Below are positions 39,933-48,132 of a stretch of 64,000 bases of DNA, piece after piece. Below the pieces are notes generated by a model that saw nothing but the letters and a program-made list of their open reading frames with translations, ran no database searches and was not told where the DNA came from. The DNA comes from an uncultured Myxococcales bacterium (GTDB lineage: Bacteria; Myxococcota_A; Polyangia; Polyangiales; Polyangiaceae). Made by a program: the position numbers and the translations under genes. The stretch is from positions 1 through 64,000 of the forward strand of contig CALFNG010000208.1 in the NCBI GenBank assembly GCA_937902985.1, read 5' to 3'. How positions within the stretch are numbered: position 1 is the first letter of the stretch; each line of letters opens with the position of its first letter.

Positions 39933-41050
39933 GAGAACCTCTCCTTGGGCACGGCGGTGATGCGGCACGCGAGGTCTCCCTCGCCCGAAGCGACGATGTA
40001 GTGGTCGCCCGCGTCGACGATCCCGGTCGTGAAGACAACGGGCGTGGGGAGGTACCTCTGAGCGGCGAGAGGCTCGGTGAGCGACGGATTCGCCTCGAGC
40101 AGCGGCCGCTCGTCTTCGATACGGAGGATCCGGCTCGGATCGTCGAGATCGAGGAGCGCCCAGAAGCTGCGATAGACGCCGACGGTCTCCCGCGGCTCGA
40201 CCCCGTGATAGACGACGAGCCAGCCGCGGTCGGTGCGAATCGGAGGGCTGCCGGCGCCCACCTTCATGCTCGACGTCGACCCTTTGCGGGCGCGGATGCC
40301 GGGCTGGTCGAAGGGCTTCCAGTGAAGGGCGTCGGGCGAGGCGGCAAGATGAATCGACGGGCCTCCGGCGTAAGGGCTGGCCTCGGGATAGAGGAAATAC
40401 ACTTCCCCGAGGGGCCGCGTGAGCGCGACGAACTTGCCGTCGACCTTTCCCTCGAAGACGACCATGTCCTTGTTCTGATGGTCGAGGACGATGCCCTTGA
40501 GCTCGTAGTCGAGCCCGTTTTCGGAGACGTGCAAGGTCGTGCAGTGACGCTCGGCGCTGACCGAGCAGGTCGTCATGTACCAGGTGCCGTCGACCTTGCT
40601 GGTCCGCGCGTCCTCGACGCCGTATTCCTGATACGATGCCGCCGGTTCGATCGCCCGCTCGTAGTGCACGGCAACGACCTCGCGTCCGTCGGCCGAGAGC
40701 TCCACCGGGAGCAGCCATGAGATCGACGTGAGGCCGAGCAGCCGCGTCGTCCCGACGGTGCGCGAGAACTGGCGCGGGTCGGTCATGTCGACGGATGCGC
40801 GCGTGTGGCGATCGAGCACGTAGCCCTCGGGCGTCCACCGGATCGCGCGAGCGTACCCGTCGACCACGGGCTCCACGAGCGCCTCGGCGACGCGGACCAT
40901 GAGCAAGAGATGCCCGCTCGGAAGCCGTGTGAGGCCGGGGTTGAACGCGCCGAGCACGCGGGTCGGCGCGTCGAGCGAGCGGCGCAGAGGCGAACGCCTC
41001 AGGTCGACGTCGAGAGGCCGGAAGATCAGATGGTCATCACCCGCCGGCAT
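39929..41050 (-). CDS. GH130-family glycoside phosphorylase/hydrolase
   Basis: A 373-residue five-bladed propeller enzyme. It carries the family landmarks AFNPGLTRLPSGHLLLMVRV near residue 35, the segment YGVEDARTSKVDGTWYMT around residue 142, and PPIRTDRGWLVVYHG about residue 265. GH130 enzymes cleave beta-mannosides, often by phosphorolysis. There is no signal peptide. It is the first gene of the operon with GH13 and GT4. The mixture of beta-mannoside and alpha-glucoside activities with a glycosyltransferase suggests metabolism of a storage or compatible glycan; this is inference. Confidence 0.85.
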   Translation of the reverse strand: MPAGDDHLIFRPLDVDLRRSPLRRSLDAPTRVLGAFNPGLTRLPSGHLLLMVRVAEALVEPVVDGYARAIRWTPEGYVLDRHTRASVDMTDPRQFSRTVGTTRLLGLTSISWLLPVELSADGREVVAVHYERAIEPAASYQEYGVEDARTSKVDGTWYMTTCSVSAERHCTTLHVSENGLDYELKGIVLDHQNKDMVVFEGKVDGKFVALTRPLGEVYFLYPEASPYAGGPSIHLAASPDALHWKPFDQPGIRARKGSTSSMKVGAGSPPIRTDRGWLVVYHGVEPRETVGVYRSFWALLDLDDPSRILRIEDERPLLEANPSLTEPLAAQRYLPTPVVFTTGIVDAGDHYIVASGEGDLACRITAVPKERFS

Positions 41051-41124
41051 CGCGGCGTGCCATTAAGCACCGAACCGTCCCGGGCGATACTCCGATCGGC
41101 TTCGGCGGCTCGCGTGCACGGGCG

Positions 41125-41265
41125 TCACCCGAGCGCGTTGATGTCCCGGTTCTCGAGCACGGCCGTAGGCGCCCCACGCTTGGCGACCACGAGCATGGCG
41201 CGCCCGACCTTTTCGCTGGTGGTCATGTGCGACGGCAGCAGGGCCTTGAGTACGCTCGGGCCCTC
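41125..41265 (-). pseudogene. C-terminal relic of an epimerase/SDR-like enzyme
   Basis: The minus frame reads SVLKALLPSHMTTSEKVGRA, then MLVVAKRG and ends VLENRDINALG. This resembles the last 45 residues of NAD(P)-dependent epimerase-like proteins, where a similar TTSEKVGRAML segment and a final ENRDI occur. Nothing upstream in this frame looks like a Rossmann fold. The start of the old yellow enzyme gene lies close by on the other strand. I regard it as a leftover gene tail; a small real protein is less likely. Confidence 0.5.
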
Positions 41266-41351
41266 ATCCGCGATCTTCGAGGCTCCAGTGCTACCGTGCG
41301 CTCGGGCGCCGGAACAAGCGGGAATGGGCCAATCGAGAAAGAGGCCGTCTG

Positions 41352-42410
41352 TTGAGCAAATTGTTTTCGCCATTCACGCTCCGGGAGCTGACCATCCCGA
41401 ACCGCATCTTCGTCTCGCCGATGTGCCAGTACTCGTGCGTCGACGGGCTCGCGACGCGCTGGCACCTCGTTCACCTGGGCTCGCGCGCGGTCGGGGGCGC
41501 AGGGCTCGTGATGACGGAGGCCACGGCGGTCTCCTCCGAGGGACGCATCTCGCCCGTCGATCTCGGCCTCTGGCACGACGCGCAGATCGCGCCGCTACGG
41601 GACATCGCGGCCTTCATCAAGGGGCAGGGAGCCGTGCCGGGGATGCAGCTCGCGCACGCGGGGCGGAAGGCGTCGACGGAGGCGCCGTGGGCTGGCCAGG
41701 GGGCCGTGAAAGAGGGAGGCTGGACTCCGCTCGCCCCCAGCGCCGTCGCGTACTCGGCCGAGTACGCCGTGCCGCAGGCGATGACGCCCGGCGACCTCGA
41801 CCGCGTCGTTGCCGATTTTCGCGCGGCGGCCTTGCGCGCCCTCGACGCGGGGTTCGAGCTGATCGAGATCCACAACGCGCACGGCTACTTGCTCCACGAG
41901 TTCCTCTCGCCCCTGTCGAATCACCGAACCGACGACTACGGCGGGAGCTTCGACAACCGCGCGCGCTTGCCGCTTCGCGTCGCGAGCGCCGTCCGCGAAG
42001 CATGGCCGGCGAAGTGGCCTGTGTTCATCCGCATCTCGGCGACCGACTGGGCCGACGGCGGGTGGGACGTCGACCAGAGCGTTCGCTTCGCCCAAGCGCT
42101 GCGCGAGGTCGGGATCGATGTCGTCGACTGCTCGAGCGGCGGCCTCGTGCCCGGGGTGCGCGTCCCGGTCGGCGCCGGCTATCAAGTCCCCTTCGCGGAG
42201 AGAATCCGGCGTGAAGCCAGCATCCCGACGGTGGCGGTCGGCATGATCACCGAGCCCGAGCAGGCCGAGGTGATCGTCGCGAGCGAACAGGCCGACGCGG
42301 TGATGCTCGCGCGCGAGATGCTGCGCGACCCCTACTGGCCCCTTCACGCCGCCAAAGTGCTCAACGCCGAAGCCCGCTGGCCGAAGCAATACGAACGGGC
42401 ACGGCACTGA
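41352..42410 (+). CDS. NADH:flavin oxidoreductase, old yellow enzyme (YqjM/NamA type)
   Basis: A 352-residue FMN enzyme, which reduces alpha,beta-unsaturated carbonyls with NAD(P)H. It begins LFSPFTLRELTIPNRIFVSP followed by MCQYSC (Cys that tunes flavin in YqjM-like enzymes), HLGSRAVGGAG, the substrate-binding EIHNAHGYLLHEFLSP with His pair, NHRTDDYGGS and a late AVGMITEP. TTG 41352 follows AAAGAGG and is the only start matching the family N-terminus. Single gene. Confidence 0.93.
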   Translation: MSKLFSPFTLRELTIPNRIFVSPMCQYSCVDGLATRWHLVHLGSRAVGGAGLVMTEATAVSSEGRISPVDLGLWHDAQIAPLRDIAAFIKGQGAVPGMQLAHAGRKASTEAPWAGQGAVKEGGWTPLAPSAVAYSAEYAVPQAMTPGDLDRVVADFRAAALRALDAGFELIEIHNAHGYLLHEFLSPLSNHRTDDYGGSFDNRARLPLRVASAVREAWPAKWPVFIRISATDWADGGWDVDQSVRFAQALREVGIDVVDCSSGGLVPGVRVPVGAGYQVPFAERIRREASIPTVAVGMITEPEQAEVIVASEQADAVMLAREMLRDPYWPLHAAKVLNAEARWPKQYERARH

Positions 42411-42497
42411 GGAAGGTCGAGACCCGCAGACGTTCCCTGAGGAAAGCGCTCGACGCTCCGACGTGGGATCGGTGACCCCACGCCATGCAGGGGGACG

Positions 42498-43493
42498 TCA
42501 TCCCGGCGTGGGCTTGTCGGCGTGATCGCGGATCGTCGCGGCGAGCTTCGTGCGCTGATCGGGCGTGAGGATCGGCGCGGCGGCCTCGAGGAAGCGGGCG
42601 CGACGCGTGGCGCCCCACTTTGCCATGTGGCCGGCAGCGGCCTTGGCTCCGGCGAGCTTCTTGGCGTCGAACGCGTCGGCCTTGAAGGCCGTTGCGAACG
42701 CCGTCAGGTGGTCCTGCACTTCCTTGTGCGCGTGGTCCTGCGGCGTGGCCTTCATCTTGTCCTTGAAGGCGGCCTTGATCTTGTCGGCCTGGTCTTGCGA
42801 GAGACCGAGCTCGCGCACGAGGCCGAGCATGAAGCCGTCGTGGTGCTGCTTGTCGTCGGCCTCGTCTTTGCCGTGGGCTTCTTTCCACTTTTCCCAGTGG
42901 CCCTGCACCTCGTCGACGAGCTTCGCGCGCTGCGCGGGCGTGAGCGCCGCGTGCAGATCGTTGAGGGACGTGAGCGACGCGTCGTGCGTCGCCTGCACCT
43001 GGGCGAAGAGCTTGGCGATCGCCGCGTCGGTCTTGGCGCGATCGACCTTACCCGCGGCGACGCCGTCGGCAAGCGTGTTCGCGAGGTCCTTTCCGGCCGC
43101 CTTCGCCGGCTCGGCCTTGGTCACGAGATCGGCTCGGATCTTTTCGACCTTTTCCTTCTGGTCGGCCGTGAGATCGAGATCTTTCAGGCTCATGACGATG
43201 AGCCCGAACACCCCGCCATGATGGTGCTCGCGGTGCTCTTGGCCCTCGGTGACCTCGGCGCCGGTCGGGTTCGGCGGCGCGGGAGGCTCGGGCGCTACGG
43301 TCGGCGCGGGCGCCACGCTCGCCATCGGAGCGACGGTCGCCGGCGGAGCGGGCGGCGGCGGGCCAGGCGGCGGAGCGACCGGTGGGTTCGCGTTCTCGGG
43401 CGCGCACGCGCCGAGCGGTACGCTCGCCAGAGTGGCCAGACCGATCACGAGCGCCGGGGTCATCGCCGAACGGCGCCATCGATTCGAAGTCAT
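42498..43493 (-). CDS. Spy/CpxP-like periplasmic lipoprotein
   Basis: A 331-residue exported protein, signal ending VPLGAC (lipobox Cys30). A Pro/Ala/Val linker of about 45 residues follows, then a mostly helical region with LTADQKEKVEKI, LTPAQRAKLVDEV and LTPDQRTKLAATI motifs, the LTxxQ repeat of the Spy/CpxP family, and a His-rich HREHHHGGVF. Spy-type proteins are ATP-independent chaperones or stress sensors. It has two Spy-like halves, so it is about twice the usual length. No sensor kinase is adjacent. Confidence 0.75.
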   Translation of the reverse strand: MTSNRWRRSAMTPALVIGLATLASVPLGACAPENANPPVAPPPGPPPPAPPATVAPMASVAPAPTVAPEPPAPPNPTGAEVTEGQEHREHHHGGVFGLIVMSLKDLDLTADQKEKVEKIRADLVTKAEPAKAAGKDLANTLADGVAAGKVDRAKTDAAIAKLFAQVQATHDASLTSLNDLHAALTPAQRAKLVDEVQGHWEKWKEAHGKDEADDKQHHDGFMLGLVRELGLSQDQADKIKAAFKDKMKATPQDHAHKEVQDHLTAFATAFKADAFDAKKLAGAKAAAGHMAKWGATRRARFLEAAAPILTPDQRTKLAATIRDHADKPTPG

Positions 43494-43530
43494 CGTGTTC
43501 TCCTTCGTCGTCCAGTTCGGAAAACCGGGC

Positions 43531-44034
43531 TCACATGCCCGGGACGCAGACGCCCATCACGCACTGATTGGAGCCGACGCAATCGGCGGCCGTCTGGCAA
43601 GGGAATGCGCATTTGCTATACTGCGTGTTGCAGTGGTGCAGGCCGCAGGCCGTGTCCGACGAACACGGCAGTGCGAGGAGCCCAGGGGTCGCCATGGTTC
43701 CCGTGGTGGCAGGAGCAGGCGCGGGCGCGGGAGCCGGCGCGTACGTCGGCGCCGGCTGCGCGGTATAGACCGGGGCCGGAGCGGGAGCCGGATAAGGCGT
43801 GGGGTACGCGGGCGCCGGCGCCGGCGCCGGCGCGTACTGCGGCGCTGCCGTCGCGTATCCGGGCGGATAGGCCGTCGGGTATCCGGGCGTCCCCGGCGGC
43901 GGGTAGCCGGGCGGGTAAGCGGCGTAGGTCGCCGTCGGCGCCGCGGCCGGAGGCGTGGTGCTGTCATTGGGACCACACGCCAGGACGACGAGGGGCGCAG
44001 TCACCAGAACCATGATTGCCGCGGATGCACGCAT
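43531..44034 (-). CDS. Pro/Ala/Tyr-rich lipoprotein with C-terminal Cys module
   Basis: A 167-residue protein, signal ending APLVVLAC (lipobox). A low-complexity region of about 95 residues, rich in Pro, Ala, Tyr, Gly (PPGYPPPGTPGYP), resembles flexible surface stalks, and a 55-residue end has six to eight Cys in DTACGLHHC and CQTAADCVGSNQC. GGAGGAG precedes the ATG at 44034. Its function is unknown. Confidence 0.65.
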   Translation of the reverse strand: MRASAAIMVLVTAPLVVLACGPNDSTTPPAAAPTATYAAYPPGYPPPGTPGYPTAYPPGYATAAPQYAPAPAPAPAYPTPYPAPAPAPVYTAQPAPTYAPAPAPAPAPATTGTMATPGLLALPCSSDTACGLHHCNTQYSKCAFPCQTAADCVGSNQCVMGVCVPGM

Positions 44035-44255
44035 TGACTCTCCTCCGAAAGCGGTCCGAGCCGCGCAAAGGGAGCCGAGCATACGCCGGCTTCGCCGCCG
44101 CTTGCCACAACGTTGCGCATGGGCGTCGTGGGCGTCGTGGGACGTGCCGGTAGACACGCAGGCTCTCGCCGCCGGCGGTCGAAGTCCCATGGTCGGCTCG
44201 GGCGCACTTGAGCGGACGGAGTACGCCCAGTGCAGCCATAACTTCGCCGTGACGT

Positions 44256-44951
44256 TCAGACCTGGCCGAAACGTCGGCCGAGCGCGGCGCCGACCAGAGC
44301 CGCGACGAACATCGTTCCGCCGTGGCCGATGAGCACGTGGGCCGGGTTGCCGACGGAGCACACGAAGCTCATCGTCGCGGCTCCAGAAGCGGCGCAAGCC
44401 ATCGCGAGAGCGGCGGTTCGCCACGCAGGCGCGACCACGAACGAGCGCCGGAACGCCCAGCCGGCGAACACCAGCGGGCCCGCGGTGTAGAGGCTCGTCC
44501 ACGCGAAACAGCGAAAGCAGTGGAACCAGAAGGAGAGCGTGTCGTCTTCGCCGACCGGCGCGACCGAGGCCACGAGGAGGGTCGCGAGCACGAAGAGCGC
44601 CGGCGAGAGGAGCGCGAGGGTCGCCAGTCGGGCCTTCGGCTCGCCGAGGCCGCGCTCACCGGGCGCGGCGGCCGCGACGAGCGCCAGGATCGCGGCGCCA
44701 ACCGGGATTGCGACCTCGATGAACAGCGTCATGGCCCCCAGCGTGTGCAGGTCGTCGCGCTTGCTCATGATCGTGAGCCAGGCGAGCTCGTAGAGTAACG
44801 CGCCGACGAGGGCGATCGCGCGCACGCTGGCCACCTGTGAGCGGGTGGGCGACGGCGCGGTCACGGCGCGGAGCGGCGGCAGCGGTCTCGTGTCGATGCC
44901 GGAGAGTGGATCGGGCACGTCGTCGAGGCGCTCGAGATCGAAGTCGCTCAT
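44256..44951 (-). CDS. NrsF-like (DUF1109) anti-sigma membrane protein
   Basis: A 231-residue protein with a 45-residue cytoplasmic N-terminus and six hydrophobic helices. Cys in FHCFRCFAW resembles the conserved Cys pair of DUF1109/NrsF proteins that retain ECF sigma factors at the membrane until a redox or metal signal. Its ATG lies inside the stop of the sigma gene (four-base overlap), so it is very probably the cognate anti-sigma. The role is inferred from the pairing. Confidence 0.72.
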   Translation of the reverse strand: MSDFDLERLDDVPDPLSGIDTRPLPPLRAVTAPSPTRSQVASVRAIALVGALLYELAWLTIMSKRDDLHTLGAMTLFIEVAIPVGAAILALVAAAAPGERGLGEPKARLATLALLSPALFVLATLLVASVAPVGEDDTLSFWFHCFRCFAWTSLYTAGPLVFAGWAFRRSFVVAPAWRTAALAMACAASGAATMSFVCSVGNPAHVLIGHGGTMFVAALVGAALGRRFGQV

Positions 44952-45631
44952 CGCGCACCCGGCTTGCCGGCGAGCGCGTCTGCCTGGTTCTGTTTGTCGA
45001 GCGCCGCCCGGACGACGACGTAAGCGCGGTGCACGAGGATCTTCACGGCGGCCTCGGTCGCTCCCAGCACGTGCGCGGCCTCGGCGAGGCTCAGGCCTTC
45101 GAAGCGCATCAAGACGAACGCCTCGCGCTGCCGGACCGGGAGACTCATGAGCGCGTGCTGCACGATCCCCAGCATCTGGCGCGCGATGAGCGCACGGTCG
45201 CCGCCGCTCTCGGGCCGATCGAGTCGCTGCGGCGACGCGAGCATCGCCGTCGTGTTCCGGTGCTCACGGCGCACCTGCTGACGACGGAGAAAGTCGCGGT
45301 ACGAGTTGCGTGCGATCGCGAACATCCACGGCAGGGCAGGCGCGCCCGCGGCGAACTTTCCGCGCGCGGCGTGGATGCGGAGAAAGGCGTCTTGCGTCAG
45401 GTCGTCGGAGAGGGCGAGGTCGGAGCACAAGCGCGCGAGGAACGCCCGAACGCGAGGCGCGCCGAGACGGTACAGCTCGGCGAGGGCCGAGTCGTCTCCG
45501 CGCGCGAAGCGGTCCATGACGGCGTCGACGGGGGTCCCCTCTTCGGGGGCGCCTTGCGCGCCAGCTTGCGACGTTCCAAGCGCCGTCGGGGGCGCCTCCG
45601 GAAACATCGCCCTGTCGCCGCGTTCGCCCAT
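44948..45631 (-). CDS. ECF-type RNA polymerase sigma factor
   Basis: A 227-residue sigma-70 family regulator. Region 2 includes FARGDDSALAELYRLGAPRV and DDLTQDAFLRIHAARGKF, and region 4 has LPVRQREAFVLMRFEGLSLAEAA with VLGATEAAVKILVHRA for the -35 element. A 30-residue N-terminal extension is not conserved. ATG 45631 is used; ATG 45607 is also possible. The gene is first of a two-gene unit with the NrsF-like gene. Confidence 0.88.
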   Translation of the reverse strand: MGERGDRAMFPEAPPTALGTSQAGAQGAPEEGTPVDAVMDRFARGDDSALAELYRLGAPRVRAFLARLCSDLALSDDLTQDAFLRIHAARGKFAAGAPALPWMFAIARNSYRDFLRRQQVRREHRNTTAMLASPQRLDRPESGGDRALIARQMLGIVQHALMSLPVRQREAFVLMRFEGLSLAEAAHVLGATEAAVKILVHRAYVVVRAALDKQNQADALAGKPGAR

Positions 45632-46159
45632 CGGGGTCGCCCGAGCGTACGGGAAAGTCGGGAGGATGGCCCCCGGCTCTTCTGCCGTTGATCGGTCCCA
45701 CGGAATCGGGCCGCCGAACGGCAGCGTGGCCGCCGGATATTGCACGGAGAGAGATACGCGCGAGCCAGTCCTTGGATACGGTCGCCGGCCGATCGCGCCC
45801 CCCCCAACGCGGTGCTTCAAATTGTGCGTACCCGATCCGCGTGGGTCATGCGTAGCCCTTCGAAGACGGGGCTCGGCGCGAACGCGTCGCGGGTAGGTGG
45901 GTGCGCCGGCCGCTGCTTTCCTTCGCGTTCATCCGGATGACTCGACTGAGCGCCGGCGGAATACCGGATTGGGCGCAATCCCCGAATTCTCGGCAACGAT
46001 CGGTTCGCCACGATCCGCCCGGGGCGGCGGGCCGAAGGCTGACGCTTCACGAGGAGGCAGAGAACCGAGCTCGTCGCGATCACCGCCTCCCACAAATGAG
46101 CGACACGCATGGCGGTTTCGGTGGATTCGAATTGCCGCGGTCCGTTACGCTTCGTGGTC
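45632..46159. other. divergent intergenic region with a perfect 12-base palindrome
   Basis: About 530 bases between the sigma gene and the lipoprotein reading away from it. No gene is recognised. TCATCCGGATGA at 45929-45940 is a perfect palindrome and could be a regulator site; no matching copy was noticed elsewhere. The region should hold the promoters of both transcripts. Confidence 0.45.
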
Positions 46160-48121
46160 ATGTTGACTTCGAATCGCCGGTTTCACCGTTCGCGATTTCG
46201 GTTTAGCAGGCCCTTCGTCGTGTGGACGATGTATGTGGGGTGCACCCTCGCGCTCGGCCCGCTCCTGGCTTGTGGGTCGGTACCCGCCGACGCCGAGTCC
46301 ACGGGATCGACGTCGAGCGCGGTCGCCATCGCGGGCCTCTTTTCTACCGGCGTCGACGCCACGGGCGGGCCGCTCGCGAACGGCAACGACCCTCATTACG
46401 TGCTCTCTTCGCTGGATCCCACGCGGCGGGGCCCGAACGCGCCCGTGGTCCCTCTCGCGGCGGGGTGGACGGCGAACACAGCCAACTCGAAGTGGATCGG
46501 CGCCGCGGCCGACGGGAACGGCTCGGCGCTCTTCACGTACACCTACACGACCACCTTCTCGCTGACGGGCGCCGACGCCGCGACCGCGACCCTCAGTGGC
46601 ACATGGGCGTGCGACGACTCCTGTACCCTCGTCTTGAACGGAACCCACCTCGTCGCGACGTATGCCGTTCCTGCCTGGCAGGCGACGGCCGCCTTCACCG
46701 TCCCGGCAGGCAGCGGGTTCGTCGCCGGGACGAATACGCTCGCGTTCGTCGTCAGCAACAGCGGCGGAGGGCCGACAGGCCTCCAGGTGGTGTCGCTCAC
46801 GGCGGCGGCGAACTGCACGGCCGACGCGGTGTGCGCCGCCGGTCAATTCTGCAATACGCAGTCGGGCGCCTGCACGGCCAAGCTCCCGAACGGCACGGCC
46901 ATCCCGACGATCCCCGGCCACGCGCCCGTTCTCGACGCGACCTGTTCCGCGGCGGTCGGGACCGCCGTCTGCGTCTCCGGCCTCTGCGACACGAAGAACA
47001 GCGAGTGCGGCCTCGCCAACGGCGACGGCCCGTGCGTCGCCGCCGCGACAGGGAGCACGGTCTGTCAGTCGGGCTCTTGCAGCGTCAACCTGACCTGCGA
47101 GCCGGCCGGCGGGTGCAATGTCGACGGCGACTGCGCCGGCGGCCTGTGGTGCAACGAATCGACGCACGTCTGCACCGCGAAGCTGGCGAACGGCTCGCCG
47201 ATCCCGACGGACGCCACCCACACGAACCCGACCTTGACCGGCGTGTGCACGACGGCGGCCGGCACGCTCGTCTGCGCCAGCGCGGTCTGCGACCCCGTGG
47301 ACAACGAATGCGGCATCGCCACAGGCGACCCCGGGTGCACCGCGGGCACGGCCACCGAGTGCCGGTCGGGTGCGTGCAGTCTGCTCGGCACATGCGAACC
47401 TCTGGGCGGCTGCAACGAAGACGCCGATTGCCAGACCAAGCGCTGGTGCAACGAATCGACGCATGCGTGCACGGCGCAGCTCCCGAATGGCGCTCTGCTT
47501 CCCAGCGATCCTCCGCACACGAACCCGACGCTGAATGCGACCTGCTCGACGGGGGCGGCCACGCTCGTGTGCGTCAGCGGTCTATGCAATTCCACGTCGA
47601 ACACGTGCGTCGCGTGCACCGCGGCAAACGCCTCGGCTTGCGCGGGGCTCACGCCGGTTTGCGGACCGACCGGGGTCTGCATCGCCGAGCTGGATGCCGG
47701 CGTCGATGCCGGCGGAGCTCCCGACGCCGGCGACGCCGGACTCGACTCGGGCGTGGACGCCGGCGCGGGCCTGACGTCGGATGGAGGCGCGGACGCCGGG
47801 ACGGATGCGGGCGCGGCCGGGAAGCTGGATGCCGGCGACTCGAGCACGAGCACGGACTCGGGCGCCGACGCCCAGTCCGACGCGAGCACGGGTGACGACG
47901 CCGGCGACGACGCGAGCGGTGGCGACGACGCAACGACGGGAGCTCGAGACGCGTCTCGGGGCGGTCAGAACAGCGGAGCGGGCGTGTCGGGCGAACTCGA
48001 GGGCGGGGGAATCTCGTGCACGGTGTCGTGGTCGAGGTCGTCGGAGTCCAGCGGCGGACCTCTCTTGATGTTGGCCATTGCGTTGGGCGCAGCGTTCGGG
48101 CGCAAACGACGTAATCGATAA
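46160..48121 (+). CDS. Cys-rich lipoprotein with MYXO-CTERM-like tail, partner of OmpA
   Basis: A 653-residue protein. The signal ends ALGPLLAC (lipobox). Residues 30-200 form a beta-rich domain with LSGTWACDDSCTLVLNGT, like a carbohydrate-binding jelly roll. Three tandem Cys units of about 85 residues follow (WCNESTHVC, then HTNPTL and LVC), then an Asp/Ala/Gly-rich linker of 120 residues (DAGVDAGGAPDAGDAG), and a tail with ISCTVS, a hydrophobic stretch and RKRRNR, which resembles a MYXO-CTERM signal. The OmpA gene follows after 11 bases and they likely form one envelope unit. Alternative start: ATG 46229. Confidence 0.75.
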   Translation: MLTSNRRFHRSRFRFSRPFVVWTMYVGCTLALGPLLACGSVPADAESTGSTSSAVAIAGLFSTGVDATGGPLANGNDPHYVLSSLDPTRRGPNAPVVPLAAGWTANTANSKWIGAAADGNGSALFTYTYTTTFSLTGADAATATLSGTWACDDSCTLVLNGTHLVATYAVPAWQATAAFTVPAGSGFVAGTNTLAFVVSNSGGGPTGLQVVSLTAAANCTADAVCAAGQFCNTQSGACTAKLPNGTAIPTIPGHAPVLDATCSAAVGTAVCVSGLCDTKNSECGLANGDGPCVAAATGSTVCQSGSCSVNLTCEPAGGCNVDGDCAGGLWCNESTHVCTAKLANGSPIPTDATHTNPTLTGVCTTAAGTLVCASAVCDPVDNECGIATGDPGCTAGTATECRSGACSLLGTCEPLGGCNEDADCQTKRWCNESTHACTAQLPNGALLPSDPPHTNPTLNATCSTGAATLVCVSGLCNSTSNTCVACTAANASACAGLTPVCGPTGVCIAELDAGVDAGGAPDAGDAGLDSGVDAGAGLTSDGGADAGTDAGAAGKLDAGDSSTSTDSGADAQSDASTGDDAGDDASGGDDATTGARDASRGGQNSGAGVSGELEGGGISCTVSWSRSSESSGGPLLMLAIALGAAFGRKRRNR

Positions 48122-48132
48122 ACGGAGTGATC

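Noticed and set aside
43801-43830. GC-rich alternating repeat in the Pro/Ala-rich lipoprotein
   Set aside because: It is explained by the repetitive amino-acid sequence of the gene, not a separate element.
44130-44160. GGGCGTCGTG direct repeats near the lipoprotein promoter
   Set aside because: Only two adjacent copies without symmetry; likely chance in high-GC sequence.
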